From NCBI GenBank assembly GCA_025350985.1, contig JANXWU010000430.1, forward strand, positions 1 to 5,220: DNA of 5,220 bases. Reading direction: 5' to 3'. This stretch comes from Spartobacteria bacterium (GTDB lineage Bacteria; Verrucomicrobiota; Verrucomicrobiia; Chthoniobacterales; Chthoniobacteraceae). This document shows, piece by piece, positions 1 to 5,220 of this stretch (positions within the stretch are counted from its first letter, which is position 1; every line of letters starts with the position of its first letter). The notes under the pieces are model-generated. The model made no database searches, was not told where the DNA came from, and worked only from the letters and a program-made list of their open reading frames with translations. Both the position numbers and the translations under genes were made by a program.

Positions 1-1
1 C

Positions 2-2122
2 GCCGTCGGCGGCCAGCGGCAGTTCGTCGCGCTCATCCGCGACGTCACCGAACGCAAGCGCTCGGAGGAAACGCTCAAGCAAATCGGCCTCGGCGTCTCC
101 GCCACGACGGGCGAGGAATTCATCCGCTCGCTCGTGCAGCAGCTCTCCAAGGCGCTCGGCACCGACATGGCCTTCATCGTCGAGACCGTGGTCCACAGCG
201 ACCCGACGGTCTGCTCACTGGCCATCGCCGAGAACGGCCACATCCGCCGCAAGGCAAACGTCGATCTCACCAACACCGCCTGCGAAGAGGTGCTCAAGAA
301 AGGATTCCGCGCCCACACCCGCGAGGTGCGCGAAAAATTCCCATTCGATGAAATTTTGAAGGAACTCGGCGCCGAGAGTTTCCTCGCGATGCCGCTGACC
401 AATCACAAAGGCCAGCCCATCGGACTCATGGGCGTCATCGATCGCAAGCCGATGGATCATGTGCAAATCGCCGAATCGACGCTGCAAATTTTCGCCGCCC
501 GCGCGGGTGCGGAGATCGAGCGCAAACATTTCGAGGAGGATCTCGCCGCGGAAAAAGAGCGGCTCGCGGTCACGCTGCGCTCCATCGGCGACGGCTTCAT
601 CACCATCGATGCCGACGGCCGGGTTCTACTGATGAATGCCGTCGCGGAAAAACTGACCGGCTGGCCTTCCGAAAGCGCGCTCGGCCTGCCGTTGCATCAA
701 GTTTTCCACATCCTGAACGACCGCACCCGCAAGCCGTGCCAGACCACGCTGCAACGGATCATCGAGACCGGCTCCATCACCAACTCCCAAGGCCACACGC
801 TGCTCGTGTCGCGCGAAGGCGGGGAGCGTGTCATCGAGACCAGCGCCGCGCCCATTCGCGACAAGATGAATCGCAAGAGCGGCGTCGTGCTCGTCTTCCG
901 CGACATCACCGAAAAGCAGCGGATGGAGGAGGAGCGTCGCAAAGCCGAGAAGCTCGAATCGCTCGGCGTGGCGGCGGGCGGCATCGCGCACGATTTCAAC
1001 AACCTGCTCACCGCGATCATCGGCAACATTTCGCTCACGCTCATGACGATCGAGGAGGAAGACGTGATCATCCGACTGACGGCGGCGAAAAAAGCGTCGT
1101 TGCGGGCGCAGGAACTGGCGGCGCAATTGCTCACCTTTGCGAAGGGCGGGGCACCGGTGAAGAAGACTGCCTCCATCGCGGAACTCGTCCGCAAAACCGT
1201 CACGTTTTCGCTCAGCGGCACCAATGTGCGCAGCGAATTTGAACTGCCCGACGATCTGTGGTCGGTGGAAATCGACCCCGGCCAGATGAGCCAGGTTATT
1301 GGCAACATGACCATCAATGCCGAGCAGGCGATGCCCGTCGGCGGCACGCTGCATGTGAGTTGCCGGAATGTTGAATTGAAGGACGTGAGCGGCGATCTCG
1401 CCGTGCTGCAGCCCGGCCGCTATGTGAAACTTTTGGTGCGCGACGAAGGCGTGGGCATCGCGACGGAGCACCTGAAAAAAATCTTCGACCCGTACTTCAC
1501 CACCAAGCCCAAGGCAAGCGGTCTGGGACTGGCGACCTCGTATTCCATTGTCAAAAATCACGATGGCCTCATCGCCGTGGATTCGGCTCTGGGAGCGGGT
1601 TCCACGTTTTCCATCTACCTGCCCGCCTCGATGCATCGCGCGCCGTCCGCCGAGAAAAAGCTCACTGCCTCGCCCGCGAAAGCCGGGGCGCGCGTGCTGA
1701 TCATGGACGACGAGGAGGAGATTCGCGCGCTCGTCAATCTCGCGCTTTCGTCGCACGGCTACGAAGTGACCGAAGCTGCCGACGCCGCGACGGCGATCCA
1801 AGTTTACACCGACGCGATGGAGGCGGACAAAAAATTCGAGGCGGTGATCATGGACCTCACCATCCCCGGCGGCATGGGCGGCGCGGAGGCGATCAAACGG
1901 CTGCGTGTGATCGATCCGGAAATCCGCGCGATTGTTTCCAGCGGTTACGCCACCGACCCGATCATGAGCCGCCATCGGCACTACGGTTTTTGCGGAATGC
2001 TCGCCAAGCCCTACGAGGTCGCCGCGCTCGGGCGAGTGGTGAACGATGTCGTCAACGGCGTGTTCGACGACGATGGCATCGAAGACGCAATGCCGGCGAG
2101 CAGCCAGCCGGTGTTTTCTTAA
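2..2122 (+). CDS. Hybrid sensor histidine kinase, PAS-GAF-PAS-HisKA-HATPase-REC (5' partial)
   Basis: This is a multi-sensor kinase that autophosphorylates on histidine and passes the phosphate to its own receiver domain. The frame is open to the left edge, so the GTG at 134 is an internal codon: the 44 codons before it encode the end of a PAS/PAC unit (RDVTERKRSEE). Residues are numbered from nt 2. A GAF domain spans about 37-178 and a second PAS about 189-306, ending RDITEKQRMEEE. The H-box GGIAHDFNNLLTAI has the phospho-accepting His at 330. ATPase motifs follow: N-box Asn 439, DEGVGI with Asp 481, DPYFTTK, and GLGL at 507-510. The receiver (about 565-690) has Asp 569/570, phospho-acceptor Asp 618, the Ser pair 646-647 and Lys 669, so it looks active. 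No transmembrane segment or DNA-binding output domain is present in the visible part, which suggests cytoplasmic sensing, but the missing N-terminus could hold membrane segments. The signal and the downstream partner cannot be read from the sequence. Confidence 0.95.
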   Translation, partial: AVGGQRQFVALIRDVTERKRSEETLKQIGLGVSATTGEEFIRSLVQQLSKALGTDMAFIVETVVHSDPTVCSLAIAENGHIRRKANVDLTNTACEEVLKKGFRAHTREVREKFPFDEILKELGAESFLAMPLTNHKGQPIGLMGVIDRKPMDHVQIAESTLQIFAARAGAEIERKHFEEDLAAEKERLAVTLRSIGDGFITIDADGRVLLMNAVAEKLTGWPSESALGLPLHQVFHILNDRTRKPCQTTLQRIIETGSITNSQGHTLLVSREGGERVIETSAAPIRDKMNRKSGVVLVFRDITEKQRMEEERRKAEKLESLGVAAGGIAHDFNNLLTAIIGNISLTLMTIEEEDVIIRLTAAKKASLRAQELAAQLLTFAKGGAPVKKTASIAELVRKTVTFSLSGTNVRSEFELPDDLWSVEIDPGQMSQVIGNMTINAEQAMPVGGTLHVSCRNVELKDVSGDLAVLQPGRYVKLLVRDEGVGIATEHLKKIFDPYFTTKPKASGLGLATSYSIVKNHDGLIAVDSALGAGSTFSIYLPASMHRAPSAEKKLTASPAKAGARVLIMDDEEEIRALVNLALSSHGYEVTEAADAATAIQVYTDAMEADKKFEAVIMDLTIPGGMGGAEAIKRLRVIDPEIRAIVSSGYATDPIMSRHRHYGFCGMLAKPYEVAALGRVVNDVVNGVFDDDGIEDAMPASSQPVFS
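2093..2120 (+). terminator. Candidate intrinsic terminator of the kinase gene
   Basis: CCGGC (2093-2097) can pair with GCCGG (2107-2111) around a 9-nt loop. Two G-U pairs can extend the stem, and the T-rich run TTTTCTT follows at 2114-2120. The structure lies inside the last codons of the kinase gene, just before its TAA stop, which suits the 20-bp gap to the convergent gene. On the minus strand the same hairpin has no T-run after it, so it would act only on kinase transcripts. The stem is short, and short hairpins arise easily by chance in GC-rich DNA. Confidence 0.35.
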
Positions 2123-2142
2123 ATCCGACTTCTCCTGCCATC

Positions 2143-3096
2143 TCAGGATTTTCCGGCTTCTTCCCCCAACTGCTCCCACAATTCCCGCTCCCGCGCGGTC
2201 AACTTTTTCGGCAGCACGACTTCCGCCACCGCGTAGAAATCCCCGCGCCCACCGTCTTCCTTGGGCAGTCCGCGCCCGCGCAGCCGAAAGCGCTGATGGT
2301 TCTGCGTGCCCGCCGGGATCTTTAACTTCATCGTGCCCTCCAGCGTCGGCGCGGAGATTTCGCCTCCCAGCACCGCCTGCCAGGGCGCGAGCGAAATGTC
2401 ATGCAACAAGTCACTCCCCTCGACGCGAAACTCCGGGTGCTGCTCGAACTTCACGCGCAAAAATAAATCACCCGCCGCCGCGCCGCGCGGACCCGCATTC
2501 CCCGCGCCCGCGAGCCGGATGCGCTGCCCCGCGCGCACGCCCGCGGGAATGCGGACGCTGAAAGTTTGCGCCTTGGGACTGTTCGGACGGCGCAGGGATA
2601 TTTTCCGCGTCGAGCCTTTGAGCGCCTCCTCCAGCGTCACCATGATGTCGGCCTCCATGTCCTCGCCCCGCAGCGTTTCCTCTTCAAATCCGAAGCCGCC
2701 CGGACTCCCACCGCGTCTTCCGGCTCCGCCAAAAAACTGCTCGAAAAAATCGCTGAAGCCCGTGCCGCCAAAATGAAAGTCGCCTCCGCGCGCGCCACCT
2801 CCGCCGAAGCCGCCGCGCCCGGCGTGCTGCTGCCAGTCCGGCGGCGGCTGCCCACCCTGCTGATCCCAACCCGCGCCGAGTTGATCGTATTTTTTCCGCT
2901 TCTCCGGGTCGCCGAGAACCTCGTACGCCTCGTTGATTCCCTTGAACTTTTCCTCCGCCGCTTTTTTCTCCGCCGCCTTCACCATGTCGGGATGATGCGT
3001 GCGCGCGAGCTTGCGGAAGGCCTTGCGAATTTCGTCGTCGCCCGCCGTTTTCGGCACGCCGAGGGTTTCGTAATAATCTTTGAATTGCACGGGCAT
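2143..3096 (-). CDS. cbpA: Class B J-domain co-chaperone, CbpA/DnaJ family
   Basis: This J-protein is predicted to stimulate the ATPase of a DnaK-type Hsp70 and deliver client proteins to it in the cytoplasm. The 317-residue product starts at the ATG at 3096. The J domain begins seven residues later (DYYETLGV) and covers about 7-73, with the essential HPD at 35-37 and NEAYEVLGDPEKRKKYDQLG closing it. A Gly/Phe-rich linker spans about 91-137. Two beta-sandwich substrate-binding domains follow at about 146-225 and 226-298. The four CxxCxGxG zinc-binding repeats of true DnaJ are absent, and the length is close to E. coli CbpA (about 306 residues), so class B is the better call. The frame stays open upstream to an ATG at 3225, but the extra 43 residues are Arg/Pro-rich, unlike the family, and would overlap the divergent gene. 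The chosen ATG has no Shine-Dalgarno motif. The gene runs convergently into the kinase gene, so no cbpM lies directly downstream. Curved-DNA binding is not implied by the sequence. Confidence 0.93.
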   Translation of the reverse strand: MPVQFKDYYETLGVPKTAGDDEIRKAFRKLARTHHPDMVKAAEKKAAEEKFKGINEAYEVLGDPEKRKKYDQLGAGWDQQGGQPPPDWQQHAGRGGFGGGGARGGDFHFGGTGFSDFFEQFFGGAGRRGGSPGGFGFEEETLRGEDMEADIMVTLEEALKGSTRKISLRRPNSPKAQTFSVRIPAGVRAGQRIRLAGAGNAGPRGAAAGDLFLRVKFEQHPEFRVEGSDLLHDISLAPWQAVLGGEISAPTLEGTMKLKIPAGTQNHQRFRLRGRGLPKEDGGRGDFYAVAEVVLPKKLTARERELWEQLGEEAGKS

Positions 3097-3209
3097 GATG
3101 AAAAAAAGATAACGCGCGCGACGGCGATGAAAAGGGCGCGGACGGCGAGCGGGAAAAAAAGGTCGTGCCGGTTGTCGCGCGACGGAGTTTTTGTTCAACT
3201 GCCAAATTG
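3097..3209. promoter_or_regulatory. Divergent intergenic region between cbpA and the methyltransferase gene
   Basis: This 113-bp spacer must hold the start signals for cbpA (leftward) and probably for the methyltransferase-oppB pair (rightward). A perfect 10-bp palindrome, GTCGCGCGAC, lies at 3174-3183, and A-runs occur at 3101-3107 and 3154-3160. I see no convincing -35/-10 pair on either strand. I also see no CIRCE-type heat-shock operator (TTAGCACTC and its inverted copy), so HrcA control of the chaperone gene is not supported. Neither flanking ATG is preceded by a purine-rich ribosome-binding motif. The promoter role is inferred from the gene arrangement alone. Confidence 0.5.
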
Positions 3210-4145
3210 ATGTCCACCGTTTCAAACAAAGTCGCAGCCGCGCGGACGGTTTTCGATTTGCACCACGGCGATTGCGTCGCTGGGATGCGCTCTCTGCCGG
3301 AGGACTCGGTGGACCTCGTCGTCACGTCGCCGCCCTACAATCTCGGCATCGCCTACTCGCGCCATTGCGATGACCAGCCACGCGCGGAATATCTCGCTTG
3401 GTCGGAAACGTGGGCGCGAGAAGTTCAGCGCGTGCTCAAGTCGGACGGCTCGTTTTTTCTGAACGTCGGCGCGTCCCCTGCCAACCCGATGCTCCCGCAC
3501 GAACTGGCGCTTTTGTTTTCTAAAATCTTCGCGCTGCAAAACACCATCCACTGGATTAAGTCGATCACGATCGAAACCAAATCGGGCGGGGAAATTTCCG
3601 CCGGCCATTTCAAGCCCATCAACTCGCCGCGCTTTCTCACCGACTGCCACGAGTTCGTTTTCCATTTTACGAAAAACGCCGACGTGAAACTCGACCGCCT
3701 CGCCGTCGGCGTCGCCTACGCGGACAAAAGCAACATCGCGCGCTGGGGTCACACCGGCGGGCGCGACCGGCGCTGCCGCGGCAACACCTGGTTCATTCCG
3801 TACGAAACGATTCGCGACCGCCAGTCGCAGCGCCCGCATCCAGCCACGTTTCCCGTCGCGCTCGCGACGCGCTGCATCCGCCTGCATGGCCAGCGCGACG
3901 GGCTCGTGATGCTCGATCCGTTTCTAGGCATCGGCCACGCCGCGCTCGCCGCGCGCGCGTGTGGCGTCGGGCGCTTCATTGGCTTCGAGATCGACCAGGA
4001 ATATCTGAACGAAGCGCGCGCACGGCTGGAAATCATCCCCCCCGGAACCGCCCGCTGCGGATCGGCGAAGCCCGCAGACGAGATCGAATTGCTGCCGCTT
4101 TTTTCAAAAGAAAACCGTGTGGTGGCGAAATCGAAAATCCGATGA
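3210..4145 (+). CDS. Site-specific DNA methyltransferase, N6/N4-Mtase family, beta-type, orphan
   Basis: This enzyme is predicted to transfer a methyl group from S-adenosylmethionine to the exocyclic amino group of cytosine (N4) or adenine (N6) in a specific DNA site. In the 311-residue product the catalytic motif IV, TSPPYNLG, is at 39-46 and comes before the AdoMet-binding motif I, DPFLGIG, at 236-242; that order defines the beta group. The segment RPHPATFP (208-215) and the acidic FEID (259-262) also fit the family. TSPPY is most frequent among N4-cytosine enzymes, but some N6-adenine enzymes share it, so the target base is open. The variable middle (about 120-200) should hold the recognition region. 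The ATG at 3210 is preferred because the conserved part starts about 15 residues later. A GTG at 3165 would add 15 residues with no family resemblance. No restriction endonuclease adjoins it within the window, so it may be a regulatory or housekeeping methylase. Its stop overlaps the start of oppB by 4 bp (ATGA), which implies a shared transcript. Confidence 0.93.
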   Translation: MSTVSNKVAAARTVFDLHHGDCVAGMRSLPEDSVDLVVTSPPYNLGIAYSRHCDDQPRAEYLAWSETWAREVQRVLKSDGSFFLNVGASPANPMLPHELALLFSKIFALQNTIHWIKSITIETKSGGEISAGHFKPINSPRFLTDCHEFVFHFTKNADVKLDRLAVGVAYADKSNIARWGHTGGRDRRCRGNTWFIPYETIRDRQSQRPHPATFPVALATRCIRLHGQRDGLVMLDPFLGIGHAALAARACGVGRFIGFEIDQEYLNEARARLEIIPPGTARCGSAKPADEIELLPLFSKENRVVAKSKIR

Positions 4146-5143
4146 TCGCCTTCGTCCTCCGCCGCCTCGCCTCGCTCGTGCTCGTGCTTTTTTGCGTGGT
4201 GACGATCACCTTTTTCCTGATTCATCTCGCGCCGGGCGGACCGTTCGATCGCGAGCGAAAAATTCCGCCCCAAATCGAAAAGCAGCTCCTGGCAAAATAC
4301 AAACTCGACGGACCCGACGGCCGGGCGTGGGGTCGGAACGTCGCGCAGCGTTTTCATTTTTCGGAGGAAATGCGCGGACGCTTTGGCGAGTGGGGATCGC
4401 TCGGTCAGCAGTATTTCGATTACGTCGCCGATCTTCTGCGCGGCGATTTGCGGTTGAGCACGAAATACCGCAGCCGTTCCGTCAACGAACTCCTCGCGCA
4501 AACGCTCCCTGTTTCCGCGATGCTCGGTTCGGCGGCGTTTTTCCTCGCGACCACGCTCGGCGTCTGGCTCGGCTCGTGGGCCGCCGTCCGGCATCATACT
4601 GCCATCGACACCGGCTCGATGTTCGCCGCGCTGTTTGCGATTTCCGTGCCGACATTTGTCACGGGGCCGCTGCTCATTTGGATCTTCGGATTGAAGCTCG
4701 GCTGGCTGCCCATCGGTGGCTGGGGAAGCTGGCCCAGCCTCGTTTTGCCGGCGATCACCCTCGCCGGGCCTTATGTCGCCTACATCGCGCGCTTGATGCG
4801 AACCAGCATGCTCGAAGTGCTTGGCTCCGACTTCATCCGCACCGCGCGGGCGAAGGGATTGGCGGAACAGCGCGTCGTTTTCAAGCACGCGCTCAAGGTC
4901 GCGATTCTGCCGGTCGTCTCGTTTCTCGGCCCGCTCGCGGCGAACCTGCTCACCGGCTCCATCGTGGTCGAAACGATTTTCAACATCCCCGGCGCCGGCC
5001 CATTTTTCGTCAACTCGATCCAAAACCGCGACGGCTTTCTGCTCGGCGGCGTGGTGATCGTTTACTGCGCGCTGCTCGTGTCGATGAACCTCGTCGTCGA
5101 CGTCGCCTACACCTGGCTCGACAAGCGGATCAAACTTTTTTGA
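4142..5143 (+). CDS. oppB: Peptide ABC transporter permease, OppB/DppB family
   Basis: This is an inner-membrane permease subunit of an oligopeptide or dipeptide importer, which normally works with a second permease (OppC), ATPases (OppD/F) and a binding protein (OppA). The 333-residue product starts MIAFVLRRLASLVLVL, the usual basic start followed by the first membrane helix (about 8-28) and LAPGGPF. Further hydrophobic segments lie at about 123-148, 157-183, 198-218, 256-276 and 300-322, giving six. The EAA loop that docks the ATPase is at about 229-258, with RTARAKGL at 233-240. The family motif PGAGPFFVNSIQNRD is at 283-297. The protein is about 27 residues longer than E. coli OppB. The extra length falls between AKYKLD and QQYFDYV (about 57-86), a charged stretch before the second helix. 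The start is fixed by the ATGA overlap with the methyltransferase gene, and no Shine-Dalgarno motif precedes it. The upstream extension of this frame lies inside the methyltransferase gene and is not protein-like. The substrate is inferred from the family only. Confidence 0.93.
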   Translation: MIAFVLRRLASLVLVLFCVVTITFFLIHLAPGGPFDRERKIPPQIEKQLLAKYKLDGPDGRAWGRNVAQRFHFSEEMRGRFGEWGSLGQQYFDYVADLLRGDLRLSTKYRSRSVNELLAQTLPVSAMLGSAAFFLATTLGVWLGSWAAVRHHTAIDTGSMFAALFAISVPTFVTGPLLIWIFGLKLGWLPIGGWGSWPSLVLPAITLAGPYVAYIARLMRTSMLEVLGSDFIRTARAKGLAEQRVVFKHALKVAILPVVSFLGPLAANLLTGSIVVETIFNIPGAGPFFVNSIQNRDGFLLGGVVIVYCALLVSMNLVVDVAYTWLDKRIKLF

Positions 5144-5220
5144 GCGCGGATGAAATGCAGACGCCTTTTGAATCTGGAAACCAGGAAGCCATGAAGAATC
5201 ATACGGACACTTTTCCTAGC
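5144..5220. other. Right-end segment after oppB: likely intergenic, possible start of another gene
   Basis: An oppC gene would be expected here, but these 77 bases do not begin one recognisably. The segment is clearly less GC-rich than the rest of the window. One frame is open from ATG 5155 to the right edge (22 codons, reading MQTPFESGNQEAMKNHTDTFPS), with an internal ATG at 5191 preceded by AGGAAG only 2 nt away. The peptide is hydrophilic and matches nothing I recognise. Because most of it is made of the 8-base units and the inverted arm described separately, I prefer a non-coding reading. No terminator hairpin is visible after the oppB stop. Confidence 0.5.
5173..5196. repeat. Three imperfect 8-base direct units, possible left arm of a palindromic repeat
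   Basis: Three adjacent octamers, TCTGGAAA, CCAGGAAG and CCATGAAG, share the pattern YCWKGAAR. AGGAA at 5183-5187 is matched by its inverted copy TTCCT at 5213-5217, about 25 nt further on, after which the window ends. This could be the left half of a dispersed intergenic palindromic element whose right half lies outside the window. The match is short, so chance remains possible. Confidence 0.35.

Noticed and set aside
2121..2151. Inverted pair AAATCC/GGATTT in the gap between the convergent genes, as a two-way terminator
   Set aside because: The stem is only 6 bp, AT-containing, with a 19-nt loop and only a short T stretch after it. The GC hairpin at 2093-2111 is the better candidate.
626..2179. 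Long open frame (517 codons) on the minus strand opposite the kinase gene
   Set aside because: It is the antisense of a well-supported kinase gene in GC-rich DNA. Its product is Arg/His/Asp-rich with no recognisable domain.
3165..3209. Upstream GTG start for the methyltransferase
   Set aside because: It adds 15 residues lacking family resemblance, and the ATG at 3210 already includes all conserved motifs.
2566..3210. Plus-strand open frame of 214 codons opposite cbpA
   Set aside because: It is antisense to the J domain and Gly/Phe linker of cbpA and shows no family signature.
3097..3225. Upstream ATG giving cbpA 43 more residues
   Set aside because: The extension is Arg/Pro-rich, unlike any J-protein N-terminus, and would overlap the divergent gene start.
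3749..5023. Open frame of 424 codons on the minus strand across the methyltransferase and oppB genes
   Set aside because: It spans the junction of two confident plus-strand genes, and its charged low-complexity product is typical of GC-rich antisense frames.
5150..5194. Short peptide frame from ATG 5150, 14 codons
   Set aside because: It ends at a TGA within the repeat-like segment and has no ribosome-binding motif or recognisable sequence.
1..5220. tRNA, rRNA, CRISPR array, insertion sequence or toxin-antitoxin pair
   Set aside because: Nothing in the sequence supports any of these: no regularly spaced repeats, no transposase motifs, and nearly all DNA is taken up by the four genes.

Overview
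The window is GC-rich bacterial chromosomal DNA. It holds four protein-coding genes, one of them cut by the left edge, with almost no spare sequence between them. Base composition, the type of multi-sensor hybrid kinase, the lack of Shine-Dalgarno motifs before three complete genes, and the repeat-like right end would suit a Verrucomicrobiota- or Planctomycetota-type genome. This is an inference from style only; there is no rRNA or marker gene here to settle it.

Layout. Positions 2-2122 (+) are the C-terminal 706 residues of a hybrid sensor histidine kinase: PAS tail, GAF, PAS, HisKA, HATPase, receiver. A small candidate terminator overlaps its last codons. Converging on it after only 20 bp is a class B J-domain co-chaperone of the CbpA type (2143-3096, -). 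A 113-bp divergent spacer (3097-3209) separates that gene from a beta-type DNA methyltransferase with a TSPPY catalytic motif (3210-4145, +). The methyltransferase stop overlaps the start of an OppB-type peptide ABC transporter permease (4142-5143, +) in an ATGA junction. The last 77 bases (5144-5220) are less GC-rich. They carry three imperfect 8-base units and the start of a possible inverted arm, so they look more like an intergenic repeat than the expected oppC gene.

How they fit together. The kinase and the chaperone gene end against each other and are separate transcription units. The methyltransferase and oppB look co-transcribed and translationally coupled, although their functions are unrelated. 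No restriction endonuclease, CbpM partner, response regulator or other transporter subunit is visible in the window.

I see no clear novel system here. The points most worth checking are the orphan methyltransferase coupled to oppB, the roughly 27-residue insert in OppB, and the repeat-like right end.
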